Below are positions 19,073 through 27,052 of a DNA stretch of 51,138 bases, piece by piece. Source of the stretch: Hyphomicrobiales bacterium (GTDB lineage Bacteria; Pseudomonadota; Alphaproteobacteria; Rhizobiales; JAJFHR01); contig JAJFHS010000063.1 of the NCBI GenBank assembly GCA_021775475.1, forward strand, positions 1 to 51,138, in the 5' to 3' direction. Numbering within the stretch: position 1 is the first letter of the stretch; the number at the start of each line of letters is the position of its first letter. Position numbers and translations under genes: made by a program. The notes beneath the pieces were generated by a model that worked only from the letters and a program-made list of their open reading frames with translations, made no database searches and was not told the origin of the DNA.

Positions 19073-19504
19073 ATGACAAAAATCACAGATGCCACCGCCA
19101 TTACCGCCTGGGCCAGGCTCATCCGCGCTAAGAAAACCGCACTGGAAGGGGTCGAGGCGGATTTGAAGAAGAACGGTTTCCCGCCACTAATCTGGTATGA
19201 TGTTCTACTGGAACTCGAACGCACCAACAAGGGCAGATTGCGCCATGGCGACCTCAATGCTGAATTACTTCTGCCCAAGCACAACCTGTCGCGGCTGATA
19301 GACCGTATGGAGAAAAAGGCTTTGGTAAGTCGCAAAGCCTGCGAAAACGATGGGCGTGGATCCTTTGTCTGCATATCCGAAAAAGGACGTAAACTGAGAA
19401 AGAAGATGTGGCCAGCCTATGAAGCGGCAATAGATCGACACTTCGCCAGCAGATTTTCTGCCGACGAAACCAAAGTGCTGGCTAAACTCCTGGCGCGCAT
19501 ATGA
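19073..19504 (+). CDS. MarR family transcriptional regulator
   Basis: A 143-residue winged-helix regulator. The recognition helix region is LPKHNLSRLIDRMEKKALV (about residues 71-89) and the wing follows with CENDGRGSFVCISEKGRKL. The N- and C-terminal helices should form the dimer interface. It contains two Cys in the wing (KACENDGRGSFVC), which could make it thiol-sensitive as in OhrR-like regulators, though their canonical N-terminal Cys is not evident. The divergent GST gene is the likely target, through the paired palindromes between them. Confidence 0.88.
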   Translation: MTKITDATAITAWARLIRAKKTALEGVEADLKKNGFPPLIWYDVLLELERTNKGRLRHGDLNAELLLPKHNLSRLIDRMEKKALVSRKACENDGRGSFVCISEKGRKLRKKMWPAYEAAIDRHFASRFSADETKVLAKLLARI

Positions 19505-19700
19505 ATTGGGAACATATTGCGATAGCAATGAATATTAAAGCGTATAATATAAAACACACTTTAATGTAGAAATGCTAATTGATACTGTAAAAATGCTGAC
19601 AGCATACTTAAGAGTATCTATGGAAATTCGGAATTTAAGTCAAAATTAACTAAACAGGCAAATGGTGGGGTGGTTTTTTCCATTTCTGGGGTGGTTTGTG

Positions 19701-21500
19701 ATGAGCACTGTTTCCAATTTTTCAAATGCTGCGGGCAATAGTTCCGATACGAATATCAAGTGGTTCCACAGTATCGCCTGGCGATTGATCCTGCCGGTTC
19801 CTGTTTTGATGATCGTTGTGATTGCCGCCATCGCATTTATTGTTCCAAAGATTGTCGCTGACAATGCCCGCCGGGAAGCTATAGCGGCTGGCCAGCAAAC
19901 AGCAGAGCAATTCAAGATCATTCGAAAATATTATACCAATAACGTCATCAAGAAAGTTGTCAAAAGCGGTGTCTTGAAACCTTCGTTCGATCACAAGACG
20001 GAAGCAAATGGGGTGCCGTTGCCGGCAACATTCATTCATGATTTAAGCGCGTTGATGGCGGGTCGCGATACGACGTTAAAGCTCTACAGTAAATTTCCTT
20101 TTCCTGTTCGCAAGGAACGCAAGCTCGATGCCTTTCAAAAGGGGGCGTGGCAAGCCCTTAATGCCAAACCTGATAGCGTCTTTTCCCGTCGCGAGACGCG
20201 CAATGGCAAGGAAATCGTCCGCGTTGCCATTGCTGACAAAATGGTGGCTAAGGGGTGTGTGGCCTGCCACAACTCACGTGCCGATTCGCCCAAAACCGAT
20301 TGGAAGCTTGGCGATGTTAGGGGGGTTCTGGAAGTTTCTTCCGTCATAGACAGTCAGCTGGCAGGCGGTGTCAGATTGAGCAATCAGCTCATTATGGGAG
20401 CCATTATCATTGGCCTGATGCTGGTAGCGGCAATTGTTTTGGCAACACAAGGCCTAACCAAACCGCTCAAGCAGATTACAACTGTAATGAAACGCCTGGC
20501 AGGCGGGGACGGCGATGTCGAGATCCCCGGAACCGGTCGCAATGATGAGGTTGGCGCCATAGCGCAGTCGGTTGTGATCTTTAAAGATCAAGCGCAGCAG
20601 CGTTTAGAGCTGGGAGCAGACAACCAGGCTCGAGAAAAAAGGAAGCAACAAAGAACTCAGCGTATAGCCGAGATCACCGGAGGTTTTGATAGTAAAATTA
20701 GGCAGTTACTTGAAACCTTAAACGATCATGCTTCGACGATGAAGAATGAGGTGGGGTCGATGGCGATTGTGGCTCAGGGATCCGGGCGCAGTGCCGACAA
20801 AATGGTTAAAACATCAAATACGGCCTCGCAGACAGTGCAGGCTGTGGCAGGAGCTGCAGAAGAGCTGGCAAATTCGGTTGAAGAAATTGGCAGGCAGGTA
20901 ACCGCATCTACCGGAATTACCGCTTCGGCAGTGACAGAAGCATCAAACACCAATGAACAGATGCAGGGTCTTGCTCGTTCGTCGGTAAAAATCGGCGAGG
21001 TGATCAGCCTCATCAATGATATAGCCGAACAGACAAATCTGTTAGCACTCAACGCAACAATTGAGGCAGCGCGCGCCGGTGATATGGGCAAAGGATTTGC
21101 TGTCGTTGCTTCCGAGGTCAAATCATTGGCAGCGCAAACCTCCCAGGCAACTGAGGAAATTTCAATCCAGATTCAGGAAATTCAATCGGCAACAGGCCAG
21201 GCGGTAGAAACCATTGGCGGCATAGCCACTACGATTGATAAAATAAGTGAAATTTCCGGAAGCATAGCCAGTGCTGTCAAAGAACAGGGGGAGGCGACTC
21301 TGGAAATGGCACAAAATATTGATAACACAGCGCAGGCAACCAATGCGGTGAATGATGAAATCAAAAATGTGAAGTCTGCGGTCGAAGATACGCAATCAGC
21401 CACTGATGTTGTCATCACCACATCAGAAGAATTATCAGTTGAACTTGTCTCTCTGCAACATGAGGTTGACCAGTTTTTGCAGGAGATTAAATCTGCATGA
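19701..21500 (+). CDS. methyl-accepting chemotaxis protein with heme-binding-type sensor
   Basis: A 599-residue transmembrane chemoreceptor. TM1 is about residues 28-52, followed by a periplasmic DUF3365 (Tll0287-like) sensor containing CVACH at 186-190, a CxxCH c-type heme motif. TM2 is about 230-250, then a HAMP linker ([20 protein letters not shown]) and a long coiled-coil signalling domain. Its hairpin tip reads [20 protein letters not shown], the CheA/CheW-binding core. Heme attachment would make it a redox, oxygen or NO sensor. An in-frame ATG at 19662 would add 13 mostly hydrophobic residues before the cytoplasmic N-terminus and seems less likely. No che genes are in the window, so it is an orphan receptor. 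Confidence 0.88.
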   Translation: MSTVSNFSNAAGNSSDTNIKWFHSIAWRLILPVPVLMIVVIAAIAFIVPKIVADNARREAIAAGQQTAEQFKIIRKYYTNNVIKKVVKSGVLKPSFDHKTEANGVPLPATFIHDLSALMAGRDTTLKLYSKFPFPVRKERKLDAFQKGAWQALNAKPDSVFSRRETRNGKEIVRVAIADKMVAKGCVACHNSRADSPKTDWKLGDVRGVLEVSSVIDSQLAGGVRLSNQLIMGAIIIGLMLVAAIVLATQGLTKPLKQITTVMKRLAGGDGDVEIPGTGRNDEVGAIAQSVVIFKDQAQQRLELGADNQAREKRKQQRTQRIAEITGGFDSKIRQLLETLNDHASTMKNEVGSMAIVAQGSGRSADKMVKTSNTASQTVQAVAGAAEELANSVEEIGRQVTASTGITASAVTEASNTNEQMQGLARSSVKIGEVISLINDIAEQTNLLALNATIEAARAGDMGKGFAVVASEVKSLAAQTSQATEEISIQIQEIQSATGQAVETIGGIATTIDKISEISGSIASAVKEQGEATLEMAQNIDNTAQATNAVNDEIKNVKSAVEDTQSATDVVITTSEELSVELVSLQHEVDQFLQEIKSA

Positions 21501-21525
21501 TCTTTTGATATTACATTTGGTCAAT

Positions 21526-21556
21526 AAAAAAGCGGGACACCAGGCCCCGCTTTTTT
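21526..21556. terminator. bidirectional intrinsic terminator between the MCP gene and sodB
   Basis: The arms AAAAAAGCGGG and CCCGCTTTTTT form an 11-bp stem around a 9-base loop. T tracts follow on both strands, so it can stop transcription of the chemoreceptor gene (+) and of sodB (-), which converge here. Confidence 0.9.
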
Positions 21557-21570
21557 ATTGGTGTTTATCT

Positions 21571-22167
21571 CTAGTTTGCAGCTTCAAACAACTCAGCCAC
21601 ATAGTCCCAGTTGACCAGATTATCAAGAAAAGCCTTGATGTAATCGGGGCGGGCATTGCGGTAATCGATGTAATAGGAATGTTCCCACACATCACAGCCA
21701 AGCAAGGGTACCGCGCCAAACACCAGCGGGTTCTCGCCATTGGCGGTTTTCATGACTTCGAGCCTGCCTTCTTTGAGCGCCAGCCAGGCCCAGCCTGAAC
21801 CAAACTGAGTGAGACCTGCTGTGGTGAAAGCTGCCTTGAATTCGTCGACAGAGCCCAAGTCTTCGATAATTCTGGCTTCGAGGTTGCCGGGAATGGCACC
21901 ACCGCCATTGGGTTTCATCCAGTTCCAGAAATGCAGGTGATTGTAATGTTGTGCCGCGTTGTTGAACAATCCGGCGTTGGAGCCAAACGAACCCTGGACA
22001 ATTTCTATCAGAGATTTGTCCTCAAGGCCCGAACCTTCTAGCAGTTTGTTGCCATTCACAACATAGGCATTGTGGTGCTTGTCATGATGAAATTCCAGCG
22101 TTTCAGCTGACATATAAGTGCCCAGTGCATCATAGGCATAAGGGAGATCGGGGAGTTCTAAAGCCAC
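21571..22167 (-). CDS. sodB: superoxide dismutase, Fe/Mn family
   Basis: A 198-residue cytoplasmic enzyme that converts superoxide to oxygen and hydrogen peroxide. The metal ligands are His27 in LEFHHDKHH, a His in NAAQHYNHLHFW (about 74), and Asp and His in CDVWEHSYYIDY (about 159 and 163). AAQHYNHxxFW and the GSNAGLFNNA region favour the iron-type subgroup over manganese. The length is normal for SodB. It converges with the chemoreceptor gene on a shared terminator. The 155-bp gap upstream, shared with the divergent epimerase gene, should hold its promoter. Confidence 0.95.
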   Translation of the reverse strand: MALELPDLPYAYDALGTYMSAETLEFHHDKHHNAYVVNGNKLLEGSGLEDKSLIEIVQGSFGSNAGLFNNAAQHYNHLHFWNWMKPNGGGAIPGNLEARIIEDLGSVDEFKAAFTTAGLTQFGSGWAWLALKEGRLEVMKTANGENPLVFGAVPLLGCDVWEHSYYIDYRNARPDYIKAFLDNLVNWDYVAELFEAAN

Positions 22168-22325
22168 GTTTTTAAATCCTGTGTAAATAAAATTGCCGCC
22201 AATCTAGCGCTATAGTGTGACTTGCGCAAGGTTTGTGAAACTCAAAAATTAATGCGCCAGTTTAACAATTTATGGTCTTTATCCGGTATAACATTTGCTA
22301 TTGAGGCACATTTTAAGGGGCGATG

Positions 22326-23276
22326 ATGAGCGTTGTACTGGTCACAGGAGCAACCGGATTTCTGGGACGCGCATTAATTAGCAAATTGCGTCAGCGCGGT
22401 GTCGACGTGCGCGCCTGTGTCAGATCGTATATGAATGATCTGGAAGTGCCGTGTTTTTTGATTAATGACATCGGCCCCGATACCAATTGGAATGATGCTT
22501 TAAAAGGCGTTAATGTTATCTATCATCTCGCCGGTTTGAGCGAAGGCAGTGATGCAGGTATCAGCGCTGAAGATTATGACCGCGTCAACGCCAAAGGCAC
22601 CTTGCAATTAATGACGGCGGCAGCCGATGCGGGTGTCAAACGCGTCATCATGACCAGCACAATCAAGGTGCTGGGAGAGCTCAGCGGCGCACAACCCTTT
22701 GATCAACATTCTCAACCAGATCCACAAACAGCCTATGCCCGCTCCAAATTTGAGGCTGAGGAAAACGCGGCTAAGATTGCTGATCAACATGGGCTTGAAC
22801 TGGTGATAGTACGCTTTCCCCTGGCCTTTGGCGCCGGTGTTTCGGGTAATTTCAGCAGGCTGATTAGTTTGGTTCAAAAAGACATTCCCCTTCCACTTAA
22901 AACGCCAAACAACAAGCGTTCTCTGGTTGGCCTTGAAAATGCCGTCGATCTTTTGGTGTGTCTCATGGACCACGACAAGGCAGCCGGGCAGGCCTTCCTC
23001 ATCGCCGATCGTCCCTCAGTGTCAACCGAGGAATTGTTGCGCAAAATCGCCAGCGCCATGGGGGTTAAAATCAACCTGTTTGCCTTGCCCAAAACGGTGC
23101 AGGAGGTTTTAAAGCACCTGCCGGTGATATCCGGCTATGCCAATCGCCTCTTTGGATCGCTGGAAGTTGATGATACATACACCCGCACCATGCTGTCGTG
23201 GTCGCCACCAAAGAGCTTTGATGAAGAATTGCAAAAGACGCTGAAACATATCTTATCCAGCCCCAAACGGACATGA
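22326..23276 (+). CDS. NAD-dependent nucleotide-sugar epimerase/dehydratase or 4-reductase
   Basis: A 316-residue extended SDR enzyme. The Rossmann motif is VTGATGFLG (residues 5-13). The catalytic Ser/Thr lies in TSTIKVLG, and the YxxxK pair is in YARSKFEAEENA. NNKRSLVGLENAVDLL is the usual late substrate-domain motif. Together with the next gene, whose start overlaps its stop as ATGA, it resembles the WbpV-WbpL type pair, where the SDR makes a UDP-N-acetyl-6-deoxyhexosamine that the transferase loads onto undecaprenyl phosphate. I placed the start at the second of two adjacent ATGs (22326), 5 bases after AAGGGG. The exact sugar is inferred. Confidence 0.82.
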   Translation: MSVVLVTGATGFLGRALISKLRQRGVDVRACVRSYMNDLEVPCFLINDIGPDTNWNDALKGVNVIYHLAGLSEGSDAGISAEDYDRVNAKGTLQLMTAAADAGVKRVIMTSTIKVLGELSGAQPFDQHSQPDPQTAYARSKFEAEENAAKIADQHGLELVIVRFPLAFGAGVSGNFSRLISLVQKDIPLPLKTPNNKRSLVGLENAVDLLVCLMDHDKAAGQAFLIADRPSVSTEELLRKIASAMGVKINLFALPKTVQEVLKHLPVISGYANRLFGSLEVDDTYTRTMLSWSPPKSFDEELQKTLKHILSSPKRT

Positions 23277-24271
23277 TCCTGATGTATCTTCTCTTGCTTG
23301 GCTCTTTCACTATTTCCGCCATCCTGTGCGTTTTCATTATCAAACGCAAACATGCGCTTGATGTGCCAAATGACAGAAGCTCGCACACAATACCGACCCC
23401 GCGCGGTGGTGGCCTGGCCTTCATCATAGCTTTTTACGCTGGCATTTTCATCCTGTATGCCGCCAACCTGATGCCGGATAATGTGTTCATTGCTCTGGCG
23501 GGAGCAGGCGGTATTATCGCCCTGGCCGGTTACCTCGATGATCTCAATTCCGTATCCCCATGGCTCAAGGCCGCAGCCCAGATGGCAAGCCTCATCTGGG
23601 GAGTATTCTGGCTTGAGCCGGTTCCATCGATTGAGTTGGTAGGCTTCGTCTGGCAGTGGGGATATTTTGGCATAATGGCGACCGTCATTGCGGGTCTGTG
23701 GCTCATCAACCTGTATAATTTCATGGATGGCATTGACGGATTGGCGGCATCGCAGGCGATATTTATCTTTGTCTCAGCCGCCATCTTTTGTGTGTTTGAA
23801 GGTGCTTACGGCCAGGCCTGGGCGCTGGCCATACTGGCGGCTTCCGTTGGCGGTTTTCTGGTGTTCAACTGGCAGCCGGCAAGATTATTCATGGGCGACA
23901 GCGGCTCGGGCTTTCTCGGCCTCATGGTGGTTTTAATGGCCATCGCCACCACACCACCGCTCAACCTTTGGCCGTGGGCAATATTGGTGACATTATTTGT
24001 GGCTGATGCAACCGTTACCGTAACCAGACGCATATTGCGCGGTGAAAAATGGTATGAGGGCCACAATTTGCATGCCTATCAACGCTTGTCACGACGCTGG
24101 CAAAGTCACCGCGCCGCCACTGGATGTTATATGGCCGTCAATATAGTCTTTGTGTTTCCACTGGCTGTTGTCGCCTGGGTTGACCCTTCTATGGGATTAA
24201 TGGCGACTGTTTTTGCCTGGGGCGCGGCGTTCCCAGCGGCTACTCTTCTCGGCGCCGGCGCTAAGGCTTAG
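23273..24271 (+). CDS. polyprenyl-phosphate N-acetylhexosaminyl-1-phosphate transferase (WecA/WbpL family)
   Basis: A 332-residue integral membrane enzyme of the MraY/WecA superfamily with about 10-11 helices. It starts lipid-linked glycan synthesis by transferring a sugar-1-phosphate to undecaprenyl phosphate. Family motifs are DVPNDRSSHTIPTPRGGG near residue 31, GYLDDL (Mg2+ Asp pair, about 87), NLYNFMDGIDG (about 145), ARLFMGDSGSGFLG (about 205) and the C-terminal EGHNLHAYQRLSR loop. The last matches the WbpL branch more than WecA. It is coupled to the upstream SDR gene by an ATGA overlap. Its stop codon lies in a palindrome shared with the convergent transglycosylase gene. Probable role: O-antigen or capsule initiation. 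Confidence 0.88.
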   Translation: MILMYLLLLGSFTISAILCVFIIKRKHALDVPNDRSSHTIPTPRGGGLAFIIAFYAGIFILYAANLMPDNVFIALAGAGGIIALAGYLDDLNSVSPWLKAAAQMASLIWGVFWLEPVPSIELVGFVWQWGYFGIMATVIAGLWLINLYNFMDGIDGLAASQAIFIFVSAAIFCVFEGAYGQAWALAILAASVGGFLVFNWQPARLFMGDSGSGFLGLMVVLMAIATTPPLNLWPWAILVTLFVADATVTVTRRILRGEKWYEGHNLHAYQRLSRRWQSHRAATGCYMAVNIVFVFPLAVVAWVDPSMGLMATVFAWGAAFPAATLLGAGAKA

Positions 24272-24275
24272 CGCC
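24257..24275. terminator. palindrome containing both convergent stop codons
   Basis: GGCGCTAA-GGC-TTAGCGCC is a perfect 8-bp stem with a 3-base loop. The glycan transferase stop TAG (24269-24271) and the opposite-strand transglycosylase stop TAG (24261-24263) fall in its two halves, because these genes overlap by 11 bp. A longer pairing of CTCGGCGC with GCGCCGAG also exists. There is no T tract, so it may be a pause or mRNA-end stabilising hairpin and not a classic terminator. Confidence 0.6.
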
Positions 24276-25763
24276 GAGAGACTTCAAACCGGCAATGGCG
24301 CGACGGTTGCCGGGGTTAAGCTCAATGGCTTTGCGAAAATCAGTAATGGCTTTTGTGCGCTTACCCAGTTTGATGTAAGTGGAGCCACGTCGGCCAAAGG
24401 CCGAAGACTGTTTTGGATTGAGTTTTATAGCGGCACTGTAATCTGCCAGAGCCAGCTTGAATTTGCCCTTTTTGCGATAGGCTACGCCGCGATTTAAATA
24501 CGCCGGGGCATATTTGGGTTTGAACCTGATCACCTCACTGTAATCAGCAATAGCCAGATTGAATTTATCAATCCGGTGATAGGCGACAGCACGATTATTG
24601 TGCGCGGCTGCATATTTGGGATAGATTTTTATGGCTTTGCTGTAATCGGCAATAGCGCGTTTGAATTCACCTTTTTTATAATAAGCTATGGCGCGATTAT
24701 AATAGGCTTTGGAGTATCTCGAATTGAGCTTTATGGCCCGGTCGAAATCGGCAATGGCTTTGTCATATTTTCGTATTTTTCGATAAACAACGCCGCGATT
24801 ATTGTAGGCAGCGGAATATCTTTTTTTCAGCTTGATAGCCTGGTCATAATCAGCAATTGCGAGATCATATTTCTTATTTTTATAGTACGTGATCGCCCGG
24901 TTGTAATAGGCTTTGAAATATTTAGGCCATAGCATGACGGCGGTGCTGTATCGCGTAATCGCCAGATCATATTGCCCGTTAATATAATGATATATGCCCC
25001 GGTTGTAATGCGTCTTGGCATAGCGTGTTTGCGGCAAACCCAGGCTAATCGGCAAATCCTGGCATGCCTCCTGGAAACTCTTGTCCTTTTTCAGGATGAA
25101 GGTTGGTTTGGGCGTCTTTGATTTCTTCCACTCACGCGCCTTGAATCCGGTGATGTAGCGCACATAGTTTTTGGTCTCAAGCGGTAGAAAAGACCGCCCG
25201 AGCCGCCATCTTTCCACCCGACCGGACCCGGCATTATAAGAGGCTGCCGCCAGACCCAGATTGCCGCTTTGATCCCTGAGGTCAGAAAGAAAACTTGCGG
25301 ATGCCTGAATGGCACTTGCATATTCAAACGGATCTTTCAGCTCGCGAATTTTCGCCGTAGAAGGGATAAACTGGGCAATGCCCCCAGCTCCTTTATACGA
25401 GATTGCATTTGGGTTAAAACGACTTTCGAGCCAGATCAGGCGGGCAAAAAATCCTGGCGGCAGGTTCCACTTTGTAGCCTCGCTTTCCAGAAGCTTGCAC
25501 ACTTTGGCAATAAAGATTTTTTCTTCGGGCGTTTTTTTAGATGCCTTGACATCTTCGATCTTTTGGTAGGGTTTGTCTTTTTCAATTTTCTCTGGCGCAC
25601 CTACGTCATCGGTGCTTTGCGGCACCTTAGCCTCTCCCGCCTTTTTGGTCGGAATTTCAATGACATTGCTGAAGGCAGGCCCAAGAAGGCCTGCCGCCGC
25701 AAAAAAACTGGCGGTCAAAAAGCATATGGATAAGCGTTTTTTCAACACCCTAAAATACCTCAT
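24261..25763 (-). CDS. lytic transglycosylase domain protein with seven TPR repeats
   Basis: A 500-residue exported protein. The N-terminal hydrophobic segment (about 10-31) is followed by a Lys/Glu-rich spacer. A Slt-type lysozyme-like domain spans about 85-215: Glu113 in WLESRFNPNA is the catalytic acid, with GAGGIAQFIPSTA and AAASYNAGSGRV as the other family motifs. From about 245 to the end are seven consecutive 34-residue TPRs (NRGVAYRK...YDLAIADYSKAIKLNPKY style). It should cleave peptidoglycan glycan strands in the periplasm while the TPRs bind a partner. The gene starts 18 bp after gcdH in a minus-strand run with msrB and ptrB. The TPR region is rich in Lys and Tyr. Confidence 0.85.
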   Translation of the reverse strand: MRYFRVLKKRLSICFLTASFFAAAGLLGPAFSNVIEIPTKKAGEAKVPQSTDDVGAPEKIEKDKPYQKIEDVKASKKTPEEKIFIAKVCKLLESEATKWNLPPGFFARLIWLESRFNPNAISYKGAGGIAQFIPSTAKIRELKDPFEYASAIQASASFLSDLRDQSGNLGLAAASYNAGSGRVERWRLGRSFLPLETKNYVRYITGFKAREWKKSKTPKPTFILKKDKSFQEACQDLPISLGLPQTRYAKTHYNRGIYHYINGQYDLAITRYSTAVMLWPKYFKAYYNRAITYYKNKKYDLAIADYDQAIKLKKRYSAAYNNRGVVYRKIRKYDKAIADFDRAIKLNSRYSKAYYNRAIAYYKKGEFKRAIADYSKAIKIYPKYAAAHNNRAVAYHRIDKFNLAIADYSEVIRFKPKYAPAYLNRGVAYRKKGKFKLALADYSAAIKLNPKQSSAFGRRGSTYIKLGKRTKAITDFRKAIELNPGNRRAIAGLKSLGAKP

Positions 25764-25781
25764 AAGCGATACCGGAATGCT

Positions 25782-26993
25782 TTAAAAGAAGGCATGAATT
25801 CCGGTTTGGGCACGACCCAGTATGAGTGCGTGGATATCATGAGTGCCCTCATAGGTGTTGACACTCTCGAGATTGATCATATGCCGGATCACATGGAATT
25901 CGTCTGAAACACCATTGCCGCCGTGCATGTCGCGCGCCATCCGGGCAATATCGAGAGCCTTGCCGCAATTATTGCGCTTCATCAGTGATATGGTCGGTGG
26001 TGCAGCGGTCCCGGCTTCCAGCATACGGCCCAGTTGCAATGCGCCCTGAAGCCCCAGTGAAATTTCTGTCTGCATGTCGGCAAGTTTTTTCTGCACCAGT
26101 TGATTGGCAGCCAAAGGCCTGCCGAACTGCTTGCGGTCGAGCGTGTATTGCCGGGCTGCATGCCAGCAGAATTCAGCCGCGCCCATAGCACCCCAGCAAA
26201 TTCCATAACGCGCCCGGTTAAGACAGCCAAACGGTCCCGAAAGACCCTTGGCGTTTGGCAGCAGGTTTTCTTCCGGCACAAACACATCTTCCAGTACAAT
26301 TTCACCGGTGATCGACGCGCGCAGTGAGAATTTACCTTCAATCTTGTTGGTGGAAAACCCTTTGGTGCCGGTTTCGATGATGAAGCCGCGAATGACATCG
26401 TCTTCTGTCTTGGCCCAGATCACGGCAATATCAGCAACCGGCGCATTTGAAATCCACATTTTGGCACCGTTGAGCACATAACCACCATCGGTGGCCTTGG
26501 CACGGGTTTTCATACCACCTGCATCAGAGCCATGGTCAGGTTCGGTCAGGCCAAAACAACCAATATGTTCACCAGAGGCCAGCTTGGGCAGATATTTCAA
26601 GCGCTGTTCTTCGCTGCCGTATTCAAAAATCGGGTGAATAACCAGCGAGTTCTGCACACTCATGGTTGAGCGATAGCCACTGTCGACGCGTTCAATCTCG
26701 CGTGCGATCAACCCGTAAGCCACATAGCCCATACCGGCACCGCCATAACGTTCGGGCAGAGTGACAGCCAGCAGACCCATCTCACCCATTTCCGGCATAA
26801 CATCAGGATCATAGGTCTCATGACGGTGAGCTTCGAGAATTCGTGGGCTTAATTTGTCTTGCGCATACGCCGCCATACTGTCACGCACCAGACGCTCTTC
26901 TTCGGTTAACTGGCTCTCGAGCAAAAACGGATCTGCCCAGTCAAATTCGGCGGTGATCTTTGGTGGATCCGACTGAATTTCAGCTTGCGACAT
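25782..26993 (-). CDS. gcdH: glutaryl-CoA dehydrogenase-like acyl-CoA dehydrogenase
   Basis: A 403-residue flavoenzyme of the acyl-CoA dehydrogenase family. [15 protein letters not shown] and [18 protein letters not shown] are the FAD/substrate motifs. [20 protein letters not shown] and [19 protein letters not shown] follow the glutaryl-CoA dehydrogenase pattern, and the catalytic Glu is in [17 protein letters not shown]. It probably oxidises and decarboxylates glutaryl-CoA to crotonyl-CoA in lysine or tryptophan breakdown. The ATG at 26993 has GGAG 8 bases upstream; the in-frame TTG at 27011 lacks support. It is 59 bp downstream of ptrB. A different short-chain acyl-CoA substrate cannot be excluded. 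Confidence 0.9.
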   Translation of the reverse strand: MSQAEIQSDPPKITAEFDWADPFLLESQLTEEERLVRDSMAAYAQDKLSPRILEAHRHETYDPDVMPEMGEMGLLAVTLPERYGGAGMGYVAYGLIAREIERVDSGYRSTMSVQNSLVIHPIFEYGSEEQRLKYLPKLASGEHIGCFGLTEPDHGSDAGGMKTRAKATDGGYVLNGAKMWISNAPVADIAVIWAKTEDDVIRGFIIETGTKGFSTNKIEGKFSLRASITGEIVLEDVFVPEENLLPNAKGLSGPFGCLNRARYGICWGAMGAAEFCWHAARQYTLDRKQFGRPLAANQLVQKKLADMQTEISLGLQGALQLGRMLEAGTAAPPTISLMKRNNCGKALDIARMARDMHGGNGVSDEFHVIRHMINLESVNTYEGTHDIHALILGRAQTGIHAFF

Positions 26994-27052
26994 TTTAGAT
27001 TCTCCAGACAAAACAAATGAGGGAAATTCCTTCGAATATCACTCAACCATGA

